A DNA stretch of 64,000 nt from Balanoglossus misakiensis (taxonomy: Eukaryota; Hemichordata). Below, piece by piece: positions 24,801 to 37,800 of this stretch; the stretch's first letter is position 1, and each line of letters starts with the position of its first letter. Below the pieces are notes generated by a model. That model ran no database searches. It had not been told where the DNA came from and saw only the letters and a program-made list of their open reading frames with translations. The stretch spans positions 9,486,001 to 9,550,000 of the forward strand of contig CM082592.2 in assembly GCA_040954595.2 (NCBI GenBank). Direction: 5' to 3'. Position numbers and translations under genes: made by a program.

Positions 24801-25828
24801 AGTATTCTTGGCATTATAACACTGTAATCATCAACATCACAGTATAAAGACTTTTCTAAAAACTGGACATTGGGGAACACCATAGGCCTCTACAGCAGCT
24901 GCCTCAACATACAAGTGTGTATGCGTTACCTCGAAGAGACAGTTTCACAGAACATTGCTTGATCCAGGGCTAACAGAATGACAACGTTCTGCACACTTTT
25001 GCAATACCTCATTATAAATCTTGAGTGCTTCTTTGAATTGCTTCTTCTGGAAGACTTTATTGCCTGCGAGTCTCAAGTCTCTGGCTTTTACTTCATCTTT
25101 TTTGGATCCATCACCAGTGTGACATTTTTTCATCCAATCATGAACATCTTGGCAGTCCCTGCAGGTACAAGGTTGTTCTTATTAACATATTATCACAGGT
25201 TCACTTGTACTACAACTGGTATCAGCCTAAATCTACAGAATTTGTTCAAATTCTTCATGTCATAAATTACACTTGTTATACAGTCATCAAATCATTTTCC
25301 ACTTCCGTCACGTTAGGCCTATGCCTTTATTGATATCTTGACTTAAGTGTCACCTCTCTCTCTCTCTCTCACTCACTCACTCACTCACTCACTCTGACCC
25401 ACTCCCCTTCCTCTCTCTCATTCATTCATTCATTCATTCATTCATTCATTCATTCATTCATTCATTCATTCATTCATTCATTCATTCATTCATTCATTCA
25501 TTCATTCATTCATTCATTCATTCACTCACTCACTCACTCACTCAACCTCTCCCTCCCTTCCTCCCTCCCTCCCTCCTCACTCACTCCCACACTAACTCTC
25601 CCCCCCTTCCCTCATCCTCCCTCCCCCTCCCTCCCTCCCTCCCTCTCTCACGTACCTCATGTTCAGGAACTCCTGACACATCCTCAACCATTCGTGGTTA
25701 CTGTGCTGCTTCTGTAGAAAAGTGTAGGTGCGACTTCTTCGCACATCTTTCCAAAGTTTTCGCAAGACAGTACTATGCCACACACTCACATGTTCGCCCA
25801 TCTTTCCGTCCAAATTCACCGCCATCAT
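18665..25828 (-). CDS. SMYD4: SMYD4, SET and MYND domain protein with TPRs (complete, 17 coding exons)
   Basis: Putative protein-lysine methyltransferase of the SMYD family. Coding exons in order: 25828-25656, 25158-25008, 24751-24629, 24497-24374, 24114-24058, 23599-23542, 23342-23204, 22645-22518, 22391-22286, 21910-21698, 20972-20512, 20162-20089, 19945-19692, 19587-19521, 19326-19213, 19039-18916, 18788-18665. They give 829 aa (human 804) with all phases compatible. An N-terminal TPR region (about 80-210; GNKVFQKKQFKEALKIYNE, NRSAVLYHLQEYK) precedes a SET domain split by MYND. All MYND zinc ligands are visible: Cys305, Cys308, Cys319, Cys322, Cys328, Cys332, His341, Cys345. The SET core has NHGCDPN (568-574, where most relatives have NHSCxPN) and GEEILHCYG. 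A CHCEAC post-SET motif and an extra Cys cluster (CDRCG...CVNQKC) follow, then a C-terminal TPR-like helical tail. The first Met is at 25828; the second (25825) lies in a stronger Kozak and TISU-like context (ATGATGGCGG), so the real start may be one codon later. Confidence 0.95.
18818..18876. repeat. (ATC)n trinucleotide microsatellite in SMYD4 intron 16
   Basis: About 16 copies of ATC with a CAC-interrupted centre. It lies about 30 bases upstream of the acceptor of the last SMYD4 exon (minus strand), so length variation could crowd the branch-point region. Confidence 0.95.
21511..21618. repeat. Fold-back element in SMYD4 intron 10
   Basis: GTTAACCCTTTTACC at 21520-21534 pairs with GGTGAAAGGGTTAAC at 21600-21614 (15 bp, one mismatch). 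The pairing extends outward through CTGGT/ACCAG after a 3-base bulge. The inner 65 bases show weaker complementarity (GGTCCAA against TTGGACC). It has no coding content and is probably a small MITE-like insertion. Confidence 0.6.
25354..25650. repeat. Compound microsatellite in SMYD4 intron 1
   Basis: About 300 bases of simple repeats on the plus strand: (CT)n, (ACTC)n, exactly 26 copies of TTCA at 25421-25524, (ACTC)n again, then (CCCT)n-like runs. It ends six bases from the SMYD4 exon 1 boundary (25656), so the minus-strand intron begins GTACGTGAGAG followed by repeated GGGA units. Confidence 0.95.
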
Positions 25829-25872
25829 GTTTATGATCCCTTAGGTTGGTGGTAATTATTTCGCTCTGTCTT

Positions 25873-25937
25873 GGTTCTCCCAGACTGCACTTGTGGGCTG
25901 TCTTCCAGAGAGCCCACAAGTGCAGCCTGGGAGAACC
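25873..25937. repeat. 27-bp inverted repeat (hairpin) upstream of SMYD4
   Basis: Arms 25873-25899 and 25911-25937 are reverse complements over 27 bases with one mismatch (A at 25884 against the G-type arm), separated by an 11-base loop. The pairing extends outward by one G-T and one T-A pair. It lies 45-110 bases upstream of the SMYD4 ATG on the opposite reading side, hence in its promoter or 5' UTR. It carries no coding potential. It could be a fold-back element, a regulatory palindrome or a small hairpin RNA. Confidence 0.85.
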
Positions 25938-28861
25938 GAAACTTGGTGGTTTTCATCAACCGGAAATCGCACTGGTATAGCCTATGGCAATGCGTAAATG
26001 TATCTGATTACTGTGTTGGTTCTTGTTTCAATATTTTACAAATGAAGAAAAAAATATTCACTGGCGTCGATGTCAATAAAACATCGATCCGCATCTGCTT
26101 CAGTCTTGGTTTCGTCATCAGTGTTGTTTTGTGTTGTGTGATGTCAGTGTAGGCCTAAAGCACCACCAGTCGACTTTCATATAACGCCACTCATTTTTAT
26201 CACACTACCCAATAGTATCGCACAGCACTGTTTGCATTTTACAACTTTAATTTTTCATAAATAAGCTGTATAGGCCCTACCTCCAAACGACAATACTGTT
26301 ATTTCAACAGTGCACTGGTGAAACCATTTGGGTGCATTGGCCTTTAAGAGAAACACGACTCCTATACACGGACCTTTGGGACATTTTTAAATCCCAGTTT
26401 CACTATCAGAAGGTCACACGAATGGAAACTTTAAATATCCACCAGGTTTATTTAGGAGATAAAAGACTCCATATCATAAAAAAGTCCCTTGCGGCAAATC
26501 TTCGATCCTTTCAGAAAATGTTTACAATACCAAAAGTCTTTTGTGGGAAATTTTCAATTCCTTCAGAACTGCTTGCACAATTGACGTAGGAGTTTTTGTA
26601 CCGCATGGCATAGTGGATACACTTTTTTCATAGCCTTTCACAAATTTAAAGATCACCCAAATGATAGAAGTAACCTTATAGAACGAGAAAATCAAACAAG
26701 GAGTCACTGACTTGAAGCACAATAGATCACAATCCATACTCCACTAGATACTGCGAGATCTCGCCTGGCTTGGCTGTCTGTTGAAAAACATCACACGGGA
26801 GATGAGGTTGTTACAAAACAGACCAGGACAGAAAGACAGATAAAACTTTCGGCTTCTTTTGGGTCATATTCATTCAAAGGGCACCAGAAATTTAGCTGAT
26901 GTGTAGTCGTAAATAAAAGACCTCTTTTTTGAAATTGAGCAATGAGTATGCATGCTACGCAAGTTCTTATTGTCAATGCATCTATAGTGTTGACCAAAGA
27001 CCCTAACATGCTGACTTATGGCACCTGCGGCTAAAAAAAACGGTCGTGACTCAGCAGGCTGTTGATGCATGATGTACTGTATAGACACAGAGCCGGATAC
27101 AAAAAATGCAAGCTTTTGTATCACGTTCCAACATTTCAGAGGATGCCTGACTTGGTTTGCCGTAATCCCACCAAAGAAACCTTTCGGGTATTTTGTCAAT
27201 TTTATAACAGCATCAGGTTACGGCATATTGAAATATTCCCAATAGATTCGACGTGTGGTCAGGAAGTGACGTATATTATTTTTAAAGGTTTTCACGGCAG
27301 AAGGGGCATTTGTAAATGGTCAATAGGAATGCACTGTGAAAATTTCTTTGCCATTCTTGGATGTCATATTTCATTCCGCGACATGCTTCTGGTCTTTTGA
27401 TAACGGCAATACATTGAGATTGAGTATCGTTTATTGGGAATAAAGTTGAACGTCCGAGATTGCGAGTCATCCCACCTCTTTCGGTTTGATGTGGAATTCA
27501 ACAAAATGTCTACGCCATATATCGTTCTCCACAACCCATGTGCATTTAAAAGCGATATAACGTGAGTTAGTGAATTGCCGGGAACATAAAATAGAGTTTA
27601 TTTTGGTAGTAATTACAGAAAGTACAAATTTAAGGGTTTATCAAAATTGGCTCCTTCCAGGAACTCCAATTTCATCTAAAATTACACATCTTCAAAAGCA
27701 TGCAGAAAACACTTAAATATAGATAAGTTCTATAGTGAATGACGATCTGACATTTGTTCAAATAGGCCTAGAGGCAAACACCATGCAGAATTTAAACATC
27801 AGTACGATTACCCTGATATTATTATGATATATATAATTTTTATAAATATGAAAATTTGTCATTCAGTCTTGAATAGTGATACTTTGCAACATTTACCATT
27901 AGACTGACTTACATATATAACGAGTGCTCAAAATGTATCGCGTGTTTCAGAAGAAAAACCTGATTAATGTCAGGGGTCACCAGGGGTCAGAGGGATTACT
28001 GTTAATCTTGATACTGGTTATAGTAATACAACTGATACAGGGAGTGACATCAATCTTGAAAATAATCAGGCAATAGTGCTGTGAGGTTACGAATTTCTTA
28101 TGAAAAGAGCCAATATGGTTCATAAGCACATGATTTAGCCTGCATTTTGTACCAGGGATTATGAAACCATCTTCACTACGATTCGCGGATGTCAAGAACA
28201 CACGATATCAGTCATGGGTATTCACCCTTCAAAACGTATATCCCTTAGCGCTAGCTGCAGTGGCGGTTGTACATGCTTGTCTATGTTTGACTTCTTGAAC
28301 CCTGTGCACAACCACTCAGCTACTTGTAGACTGACTAGATTTCACATTCGATGAAACATATGTAAGGTCAGTACCGTTAAAATCTTATGCCTTCAATGGT
28401 GCCTTTCGTATAGACAGTGATAGATATATCAGATTTCACTTACATATTGGGGGTCACATACAGCAAGGGGTAGATTTGATACTTAATGCATCAAAATTTT
28501 GTGCGCTGGGAGACTCTATGTATTCCGTGTATTATTGCCATCACCAAAGGGTTCCTTTAATGACCTTCTCCCATTCAGGTATTTTCATCATGTTCCAAGT
28601 GCACTTAAACATCAAATTTAATGTAAATGTTTACAGGGTAGAGAACATCTCATACAATCATATGAGTATTCATCACAGCCGAGCCATCTCCTTCTTATAT
28701 GACGTCATCTTGATATTCACCGCCCTGGTCTCTGTAGAGCGAGAATAAAAGATATCGCATTTTAATATCAATGTACATTCACTTGTGTCACAGATGAAAA
28801 CCTTGGAGGAAAGAAAACTGGAAAAAAAAGACTCCAAAAGTACAACTCCAAATGGAATACC
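25938..28861. other. Intergenic region between SMYD4 and the receptor cyclase
   Basis: 2.9 kb with no supportable gene. It should hold the cyclase 3' UTR at its right end, because the cyclase is read leftwards. TTTATT words (AATAAA on the minus strand) occur near 27596 and 27430, more than 1.2 kb from the stop. Otherwise only short chance ORFs. Confidence 0.5.
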
Positions 28862-31800
28862 TTACCCCATTGAAATAGACTGTTTCGGAAGTGGTTTGTT
28901 GAAGCCATCCTTTCCTTCCAGCCAGTACGTGGTCATCTTACCTTTACCCTAAAACAGAGAATAGGGGAGTTAACAAACGCCCAGCTTCCATGTACAAGCT
29001 TTTTTTTAAAAAAAATAACACAGTATAGTCACATATCAACAAAATAAAACAATTACCGATTTGAACCAAGCATGATGACATTTGGTTGTCTTTAGCCAGT
29101 CTTGGTAAATGACACATTCGGGCAAACTTTTACAACTAGAGCCCAGGCAGGGATCATACCACAGTACAGAGCAAGCGACATATGATGATATACTTACTTT
29201 GACGTTAACAACGCCACGAAGATGCATGTGGTATCCACCAAGATCCTCCAATGCCCGGCAGGTTGTCTCACTCAGCTGAATCCTAAGACCTTTAATTGTT
29301 TGAAACAATCATCGTCAGTCAGGCGAGAATGGTATTAGCATGAGGCATCGATCTCCACAAGATGTCAGCCAAGTCGAGTGTGACCACAAGTTCGACCATT
29401 TCAATGATATTTCCGATTAAGAATCGCTGCGTGTGTTGTCAAGGTAACATCGGTCGGATGATGCTTCAATTTGCGTACGTGCCGGAAATTAAAGTCACCA
29501 AAATAATTGGCATGTTATGAATATTCACAGCGGGAGAAACATGGGCAAGAAACGTGCGATGTGAGATATGATATATGATGTGGCGTGGCATGGTGTGGTG
29601 TGGTGCTGTGTGATGTAGCGTGGTGTGGTGTTGTGTAATGTGATACTGATACGATATGACGATGATAACGGTAATGGTTTTGATACCTTTGCCGTTGGAT
29701 TCCATCCTGGACGCAATATTGACAGTATCTCCGAATAGACAATACCTCGGCATGGTCAAGCCAACCACACCTGCGACGCACGGACCACTATGAATGCCTA
29801 TCCTCAGCTGCAGCTGTCTGTCTGGTTGGTGTTTTAATTTGAATGTGGTCACGTTACTCAGCAAATCGAGCGCCATGTCGGCGATGACGCCAGCGTGTTC
29901 CTTGCCGTTGCGTTTCGGCAGGCCGGATACCACCATGTATGCGTCGCCTATGGTTTCCACCTATTTTGAATTTTGATGAAGAAAAACAACAACACGGACT
30001 CCTCATCACACACTTTGGTATATCAAAGAATTGCAAGGTTTGGAGTAATATCGTGTTTTTTTCTGAAAATCTATCCCCAAGGCGTGCACTATAGCAAACA
30101 TGGATCACGACAGATTTCTGTTGCTGCCTTAAAGGACACAACGTCACGAAACAGAAGATCACGCTTCTAAGACGATCAGGCTTTAGGGACTGCTATTGGC
30201 GAGGCCGTACCCGGTTCGCGTATTAATCATGCTGTTGGAAGTCTAACGAAAAGTAAAAAAAAAAGATCAAAGCAAAGCCCAAATCGACCTCAGGCTTATG
30301 TATCCCCAAAAGACGTCATTCGAGTGTGCGCGCCGTAGAGTGTCTAATGCATTGCTTCTTTGGGTGCGGCTAATACCAACCATTAAAACAGAAAATAACT
30401 TACTCCCATCAAGTAGACTGTAATTACACAGAATGTACAATCCGACATGGCGCCTTTTTTTCTTATTTCACCTAACGACAATATCAGACCTTTTATTTCC
30501 ACGACGACCATGCAAATCTTCCCGATTTTTCCCCCAAGTTTTCTGGGAGAGGGGGGGGGGGGGAGAGAGTTCGTATAGGCGCAGCGCATTACCGTGGACT
30601 GCTATTTCTGTACCCTCTTTGTTGATATCATTAGTCCCCCTTTGAAACCACGTTTTCTTATATAATGACATAACAAATACTAGTATTACCTTGTATACGT
30701 TGAAGTGAAGAATCGAGTCATCAAACATTGTGTAGAGATCATTCAACATGTCAACTACCTGTAACGTGGGAGAAGAGAAGGCGAAAATATGAGAGAACAA
30801 GTTGACAGTGCGGTTACTATGGTGTTTAGCGCGCATCATTATCCACTGTTTACTTCAAACATCGCCCACATATTACAGAAGCAAATGGCAAATCTAAAGG
30901 TAAAATCATGGTTAGGGGATTTTACCACGATCTACTGTTTTCCCATTAGTGTAATGGAGTATCAACACAGTTTGAGGCCTAAATTATTTTGAAAAGCGTT
31001 TTGAGCATCTACAGCACCCGTGGTCTTGAACAGCAATGAGAACGCGTCAAAATAAGGGCCATTTTCCAAATGTTTATCACAAAAAGACAAACCAAGCCAT
31101 AGAACTTGACACGCGAACGAAGACGTCGTTTCTGGGGTACTGCCACAAATAGGGAAACTGAACTGTAAAACCACTTGCTGATAAAAGTGTGGCACACATT
31201 ACCTGCATCGGAGTACTCTCGGAACAGACCCGAGTGAATCCGACTATATCCGAGAAGAATATTGTGACTTGATCATAAGTTTCAGGGTCAACCCTGCGAC
31301 CGCTTTTCAGTTGGTCGGCAACACTCCTGAAAACAGAGGAAGAAAGGCGAGATCGCGTCAATAAGGAATACGGGACTCTGCATCACACAATGTTACGATA
31401 TCCTGTTTTACAAAATTCAGTGAGACATGGTATATTTTATTTTTTTAATTGAGATCTCCCCCCCCCCTGCTCTCTCTCCGCGACATCGTTCCGAAACTCC
31501 TTTTTGTACTTTCAAAATAATATGTCCAATGTTCATAATTATTTCCGAGAAAAAAAGAGATTTTTTTTAACTGGGGGCCCGGGCTAACTAATCCCAGGAT
31601 TATTTCAAACGAGGAATATACTATTGTTCCATATAGGCTTGGGAAAGACCACGCAGTGCCATGCTCAAATGCCCTCAGTACTTTTAGATGAATAATTTCT
31701 TTGAAAGCATTTCAGCACGTCGCAGCCTTGGAAGACGGTATTATGTGACATGGGAGTCTTATAGGAAGTATAAAGCACACACCTAGGTAACATACTGTAA

Positions 31801-34800
31801 AGTAATCTATCAGTTTTCTTCTTCTCCTCCAGAAGTTGTTGCGTTCTTTCCTCCACAATCTCTTCTAAATTGTTGGCGTATTTCTCCATCATGTTGAGAA
31901 TGTTGTCCATGATATTTGTATTTCTGGCCAGGTGCAAATGACACCAATAGTTTACCACATAGCTATGGTTAATGGTGTTGAGCAGACGTACATCAGGTTG
32001 CATGGACACATGCTATACAAGTTACACACATTGTAAGATAGAGAGATGCGCGCTAAAGAGAACGCCTCTGGCAAAAGCTGTTTTCGATTCGCTGTCATTT
32101 TCGCGACACTGGAAACCAAAAGCATTTCTACCGTTTGAGAGTTTGCAATCGTTTCCACAACACAATGATGTACATGTAAATGCCTCTTTGTTTTTGATAC
32201 GTCGTTTCTTCGTGTTTCATACTTTGGGGCCGGGTTTGGTAAAGCTTATTAACTAATCTTCCAAATCTTTCAACATTTCGTCGTGTATCTTTAAGGCAAT
32301 TATGCAAGAATATGAGGAAACAAAATGGCCGCTTACTTTCCCTGCGTTATCTGTTTCAATTTATATCTGATCTCCTTGAATGTCGGTCGTCTGTTCGGAT
32401 CCTCGTCCCAGGACTCTTCCATCAGGAACGCGATGTCCGTTTGTTGCCTTGTCGATCCGGGATCCATGACAATGTACGGACGAAATGGCGCACTGCTCTT
32501 CCGTTTAACTTGTTCAATGATTTCTATTGGGGGATAAACTGTGTTAAAATGACACGTATCGCTTGTTCCAGGTATGGTAGGTATAAAGATGTTCAAATAG
32601 CACATATTTCTTTACTGCTCTTCGACTGAGAAATAGTACTTCTTCTGCACCAATCGGGTTACGCCCTATTGATTATACAATTTTATCATTTTCATGACCT
32701 GGGGAAGTATGGAACGAAAACAGTGAATGAATATAATACATTTTTATCATTTTCGATTCAAGAATGCAGTATTTTCCTTGGCCTGGGACCCTGGGTATAT
32801 CTATGCTTGATGGCCATACACAATGACACTAGGCACAGTTTGTATACAATACACAACCTTGTGGAGTCAGTTCGTCCGTATCGAAGGGCCCGCTTCTTGT
32901 CAGTGTTTCCCGGATGATGATGGCGAAACTATAGATGTCTCCCTTCTGGCTGCCCTTTGCGATCCTCGGCGTAGCTCGAAGCAACTCAGGAGCTGTCCAC
33001 AGCAAACCTATAAAGAGATTTTGTTAAAATGTTATAAGAAACGATAAAGAATACGCTCTTGACAATTCTCACATTCATATTGTTTGAGATAGATAAAATC
33101 ACTCAAAATCGCCTGAACTGGCGCCTTTCGCATGTCTAGCCCAATTGATAAATGATTCTGGGGCAAGCTTACCCCGACTGGTAGCTAGCGGCTGTTTCGT
33201 TCTAAGATTTTTCTGCGAAAGAATACGTAACATCTATGACGTTCCATAGATCAGACTGGTTTGGTGCATGATAACAAACACACCACTATCAGTTCAGCAG
33301 ACTCTAAATATTTATAGGAATTTTCTGAACACACGACTCAATAATCCCGCAAGTTATGTCTGTATCTTACTTGAGTATAGAGCATACTCTCCATATTCCA
33401 AATGATTGTATTCTCTGAGACTGTTCAGGCCATAGTCGGTGATTTTCAACACCCAGCGACTGTCAATAACACAGTTCGATGATTTCAGACGACCGTGCGA
33501 AATGAGCTGGGACTCGTGAAGGTATTCCATTCCCTGTGAAGGAAATTCATAGATGTTAGGTATTATTTGCGTCAAGTGTTTTATTTTTCGCATGTGCCAG
33601 CTCCACTCCCTGGCTTAGCATAGTACACTGAGATTGGGGGCCATTTTGAATTTCAAATTCGATGTTGCTCTCTTTTGTAGTTTGCACTCTTTTGCGATAT
33701 CATTCCACCTGATTACTGCTTACCATGACAATATCCGACAAGAGTGAAGTCTTGAACAGCCAATCCAACTTGATGTCGTCATTTGCCAAAATATCCTTCG
33801 AAAGTAAGTGGAGTAATGAGAATATGGTCACATGATTGCTCAAGGTAGACATGCAAGACATGTTTTATGGTAATTAAATCTCCTCACGTGACGCCAAGAG
33901 TGGGTGCCGGATATCACCTTAGATGTAACATCCCATGATTCGGCGTCTGTAGTAAGTTACTGAACAGTATGTAACCATGGAGAATTGAAAACATTAAAAA
34001 GGTTTACCTCCAAACTACCCTTCGAGCAGTACATAGTTAATATACAGATGTTTGGCGAATCGGGACAGAGCCCAACAAATTGAGCGATATTCGTATGGTC
34101 CATTTCACGCAACTGTAAAGACAAAACACACGAAGACAGTAACTCATTGGGCGCTAACGACAATGGAACGTGGTCGACGAAGAGATAATACAAACAAAGG
34201 CAGGAAGTTGCCATGCATATTTCCAAAAGTGAAAAGTGACAAGAAAAATGACACATACTGTTTTTAGTTCTAGCAGGCAAGTTCTATCAGTGTCGATAGA
34301 ATCCTTCTTAATGTATTTGACGGCTACCAGCTTGTCTTTGTAGACCCCAATCGAGGTGAACTTCTGCTCTGATGTCCAAGATCTGGTGGGACTGATTCCT
34401 CTCTGGTTGGCGGCGCTTCTGTAGCTAAGTAGACTCAAACTGCTTGTCTGGTGAATGAGAAACGACTTAAGACAGAATATCACACTCAGGGCAGTTAAGC
34501 CAATGAACATTTTGAACATTTCCTGAAAACGATAGTACCGTTTTGTGCAATTCGCATATTCTTGAAAGGCAATATCTGTACCACGTTTCTCAACATTAGG
34601 ACCAGTAACTCAAATCGGACCAGTCGTTCTTGAGATATCGATGACACATGCGCAGACATCGCCGAGACAAAAGCCTCCATGTGTTGACACTTAAAGCTCC
34701 AATGTGCATTTAACGATGAAAATACGTCATCCTTACCAAACTTCCAAATTTCCGATTTTTGTTGAACATTATATCAGCGAAGTCTACTTTCCAAAGCATT

Positions 34801-37800
34801 CTGGCAAGTTCTTCCTCCAGTTTCCTACGTCTAGAAAAATTCACAACATCAAGAAAATTATGCCTCTGCTTCTCGTCAGATGGCAAATGGTTGCTCATGA
34901 CTCATATGATATTTTTATATTATCAACAAAGCAGGAACGATTGCTGTCTAATTGAAGGCTTACCTGTACACAAGCACCAAGATGATAACGACAAAGATTA
35001 TAAGCACTGTGGCGACAACACTTATGATTATGATCAGATTCTTTTCTGTGGATAATAAAAACAGACACTGCTGTGAAATAATGATTATAGTGTATGGAAC
35101 TAAAATGCAATAATGTAAATTGTTTAGGCTATGCTATGCAAGTCTGAGAGGGTACATTGCATCTTAAGAACAAATTAATCGCTACTTGGCTTGATCATAT
35201 GTTACCTGTTTGGTCGGGCGGGCAGAGCTCATTCAAGAAACCGCACGGGGGTGTGTCCAGCGGCGGAAGAGTGCGATCACCTCCCCAGAGCGGATCTGCA
35301 TATTTCAACAGAGTCTGCAAAAACAGCAGAGGGTCGATTTGACAGACGAACGCTTTGCAAGGCGAATGGCAGAGAATCTCGAGTGTGGGCATGGGCGTCG
35401 GCCCCACAGCTTTCTCTATGGGATGACGCGGTAATTCCGGAAAATGTCTACATGCGCTTTGCACTCTTCACAACGAAAAGACACTGTCAGGTGAGGGAAC
35501 GACGGACGCGCAAATCTGAAGAATGATCCACGTGGTAAAGGGAAAATAATTGCGGTGCTCAGGTCATGGTTCTGAGTTGCATAATAAATCGATAGGCACG
35601 TCTAAATGGACACCTGTGGAAGCGTAGGTGACGTGTACATCTAATAATAGTCTGGTGTACGTGCCCTACCCAATTCTGCCGCTGGCGAACTGGCCAGGGT
35701 GCCCGAGTTTGCCGCATTCTTTGCTGTGATGCTCCATGTACATGTATGTCTTGTTATAAAATACAGCTTTCATCAGCGGATGGCATGTGCATCGCGGGGG
35801 GGGGGGGGGGGGACAAAGCCAGTGGTGATATGCCATCCCTCGTCCGTGATACATACCCGTGTTCCATCCTCGTCCACTTGGACGTCTATGATGATCTCAA
35901 ATTTGCCGCTGGGTCTCAAGTCCTTGATCCAATAACCTGGTTCGCGTTCAGCGTTGTTATCCATGATGACGTCACCGGATTTTCCTATAGACGAAGTACA
36001 CGGTCTTTCAAACAATTCTTGGTGCGAAATCGTTATGGGAACCACAATTTACGATAGCAGATTGAGAAGAAATGATCTATACAAAGGCCCTCATGTGGCG
36101 AGAAAATGTAATGAACAATCAACTCACACCATAAGTCATTATAACTCTATGTATGTACGGCACAGAGAAGAATAAATGAATGGACGATAATCGACTTGAA
36201 ACGACTGCGAGCTGTCATCTAAAAGGGAAATTACAATAAATGCGGGGCAAGATGCAATGAGGTGCAATTTTATGCAGTTTTAGTCACCTCTATGCGGAAG
36301 TTTCCCCTGGTCGAAAGTTCTGATAGACTTCAATTGCTGTAAAATTGTCTCTTAAGAGACATGTGAGCCTTCAGAACACAGTTCATGCAAAGTCGGAGAC
36401 AGCGCGAGATGATCAGATCCCGAGGGCCATCAAACACACACCTCGGCGATCGAGGAGTTCCCTGTCGGCCCCAATAATAGCTACTTTCATGTTTATAATG
36501 CGACTCCTGATGTCTCCCCCGAATATTCAGTTAAATGCTATTGTCAATGACATACATGTTCTCGATCGACAAGGGCGACACATTTTGGCACCATAACGAC
36601 TGCATAACATAGCTATTAATTATTTATAACGAATTTATCTACTGTCATAGCAGATAGCAGGAACTAGTTTTACCTTTATATTTCATTCGTTTCATGTTTT
36701 CGAACATCAATGTTCCATTCCTCAGATTGCCACCCATTTCAAGAGTCTTATTAGCTACAAGCCCATACAGGTACACGGCATCGTGGAGGTAAGGTGCGTA
36801 CACACTCTTCTGCGGGAAAAACGAGAATGAGTGCACACTTCACAAACGAAATTCTTCTATTGCGCATATTCGTGTCAATATACTTTGAATCGTAAAAATG
36901 GTTTTGAGTTCTGTACCCCAGAATCAATCTTATTTCTGGTTGTCTTATATGATGTATCTGTTCGAACAGGCCCGAATGAGTAAAGCATGGTTGGTGACCG
37001 TGAATCGCATTGTTCATGCATCATCAATCACAGTAATCATATCATGTCCACAGTAGAAGTGTCAATTAAGTGGGGCGTCTGGCACGCTGAGATGTTTTCA
37101 ACCAGCGATGAATGGCCGACGGGGGATCGTATTGATCAACTGACGGTTTCTCAAGTCAATATCCGGATGACGTATTTTGTTATAAACACAGACACTATAG
37201 ACGTGCGTTGCGTTTGATCCGCCCATGTGCTGAAAAAAATTATCACTCACACTTGAAGGCGAAAATTGGCAGAACCGACGTCATCAAAATGGTTGTTTGG
37301 GTTGAGCAACTCAAACTCTTTGACCTAATTGTGATGGAAATACAAAAAAGTGAAAATTGAGAACACAGCCTTACTTGCAATGTTGTCGGCGCTGTCATAT
37401 TGAAAGGGTTTGTTTGCGATTTATTGAACACCTCGCTGTAAAAATCACCAAGTTCTTCGTCTCCAAGAGTTGCAAAAAACACCTGGAACGAGAGATATGT
37501 CAATGAGAAAAATCTTATGAAGACTGACACAAAGAGGAAGTCAGTGGTCCATCTTATTCATGGTCTACGGAACAAACACCTGTGGGTATAGCTGATGCTA
37601 TAACCCTTGACGTCGCAGAGTTGTGTGTTTATACAGTAACAGTGGACTCACCAGGAGAACCGTCTCGTATGCTTCCTTTACATCTTCATCTCTACCATCG
37701 CCAGTCATCCACGCCTCTTCATAAATCACCGTATCGAACAATTTCGGGAAAATGAAGACGTAGTCACCGTTTGTCATGCCCATGTCGTGAGCTTTGAGGA

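Noticed and set aside
25354-25650. CRISPR-like array
   Set aside because: Direct repeats are 2-4 bases without spacers; it is a microsatellite in a eukaryotic intron.
29282-29285. CTTAG as acceptor of cyclase exon 22
   Set aside because: It has a slightly better look but produces a frameshift and stop; AAAG at 29290-29293 gives the conserved [10 protein letters not shown].
29466-29686. His/Thr-rich tail open after cyclase exon 21
   Set aside because: Read-through into intron 21 across the GTGGT-rich repeat; the donor at 29686 and the downstream exon 22 explain the gene.
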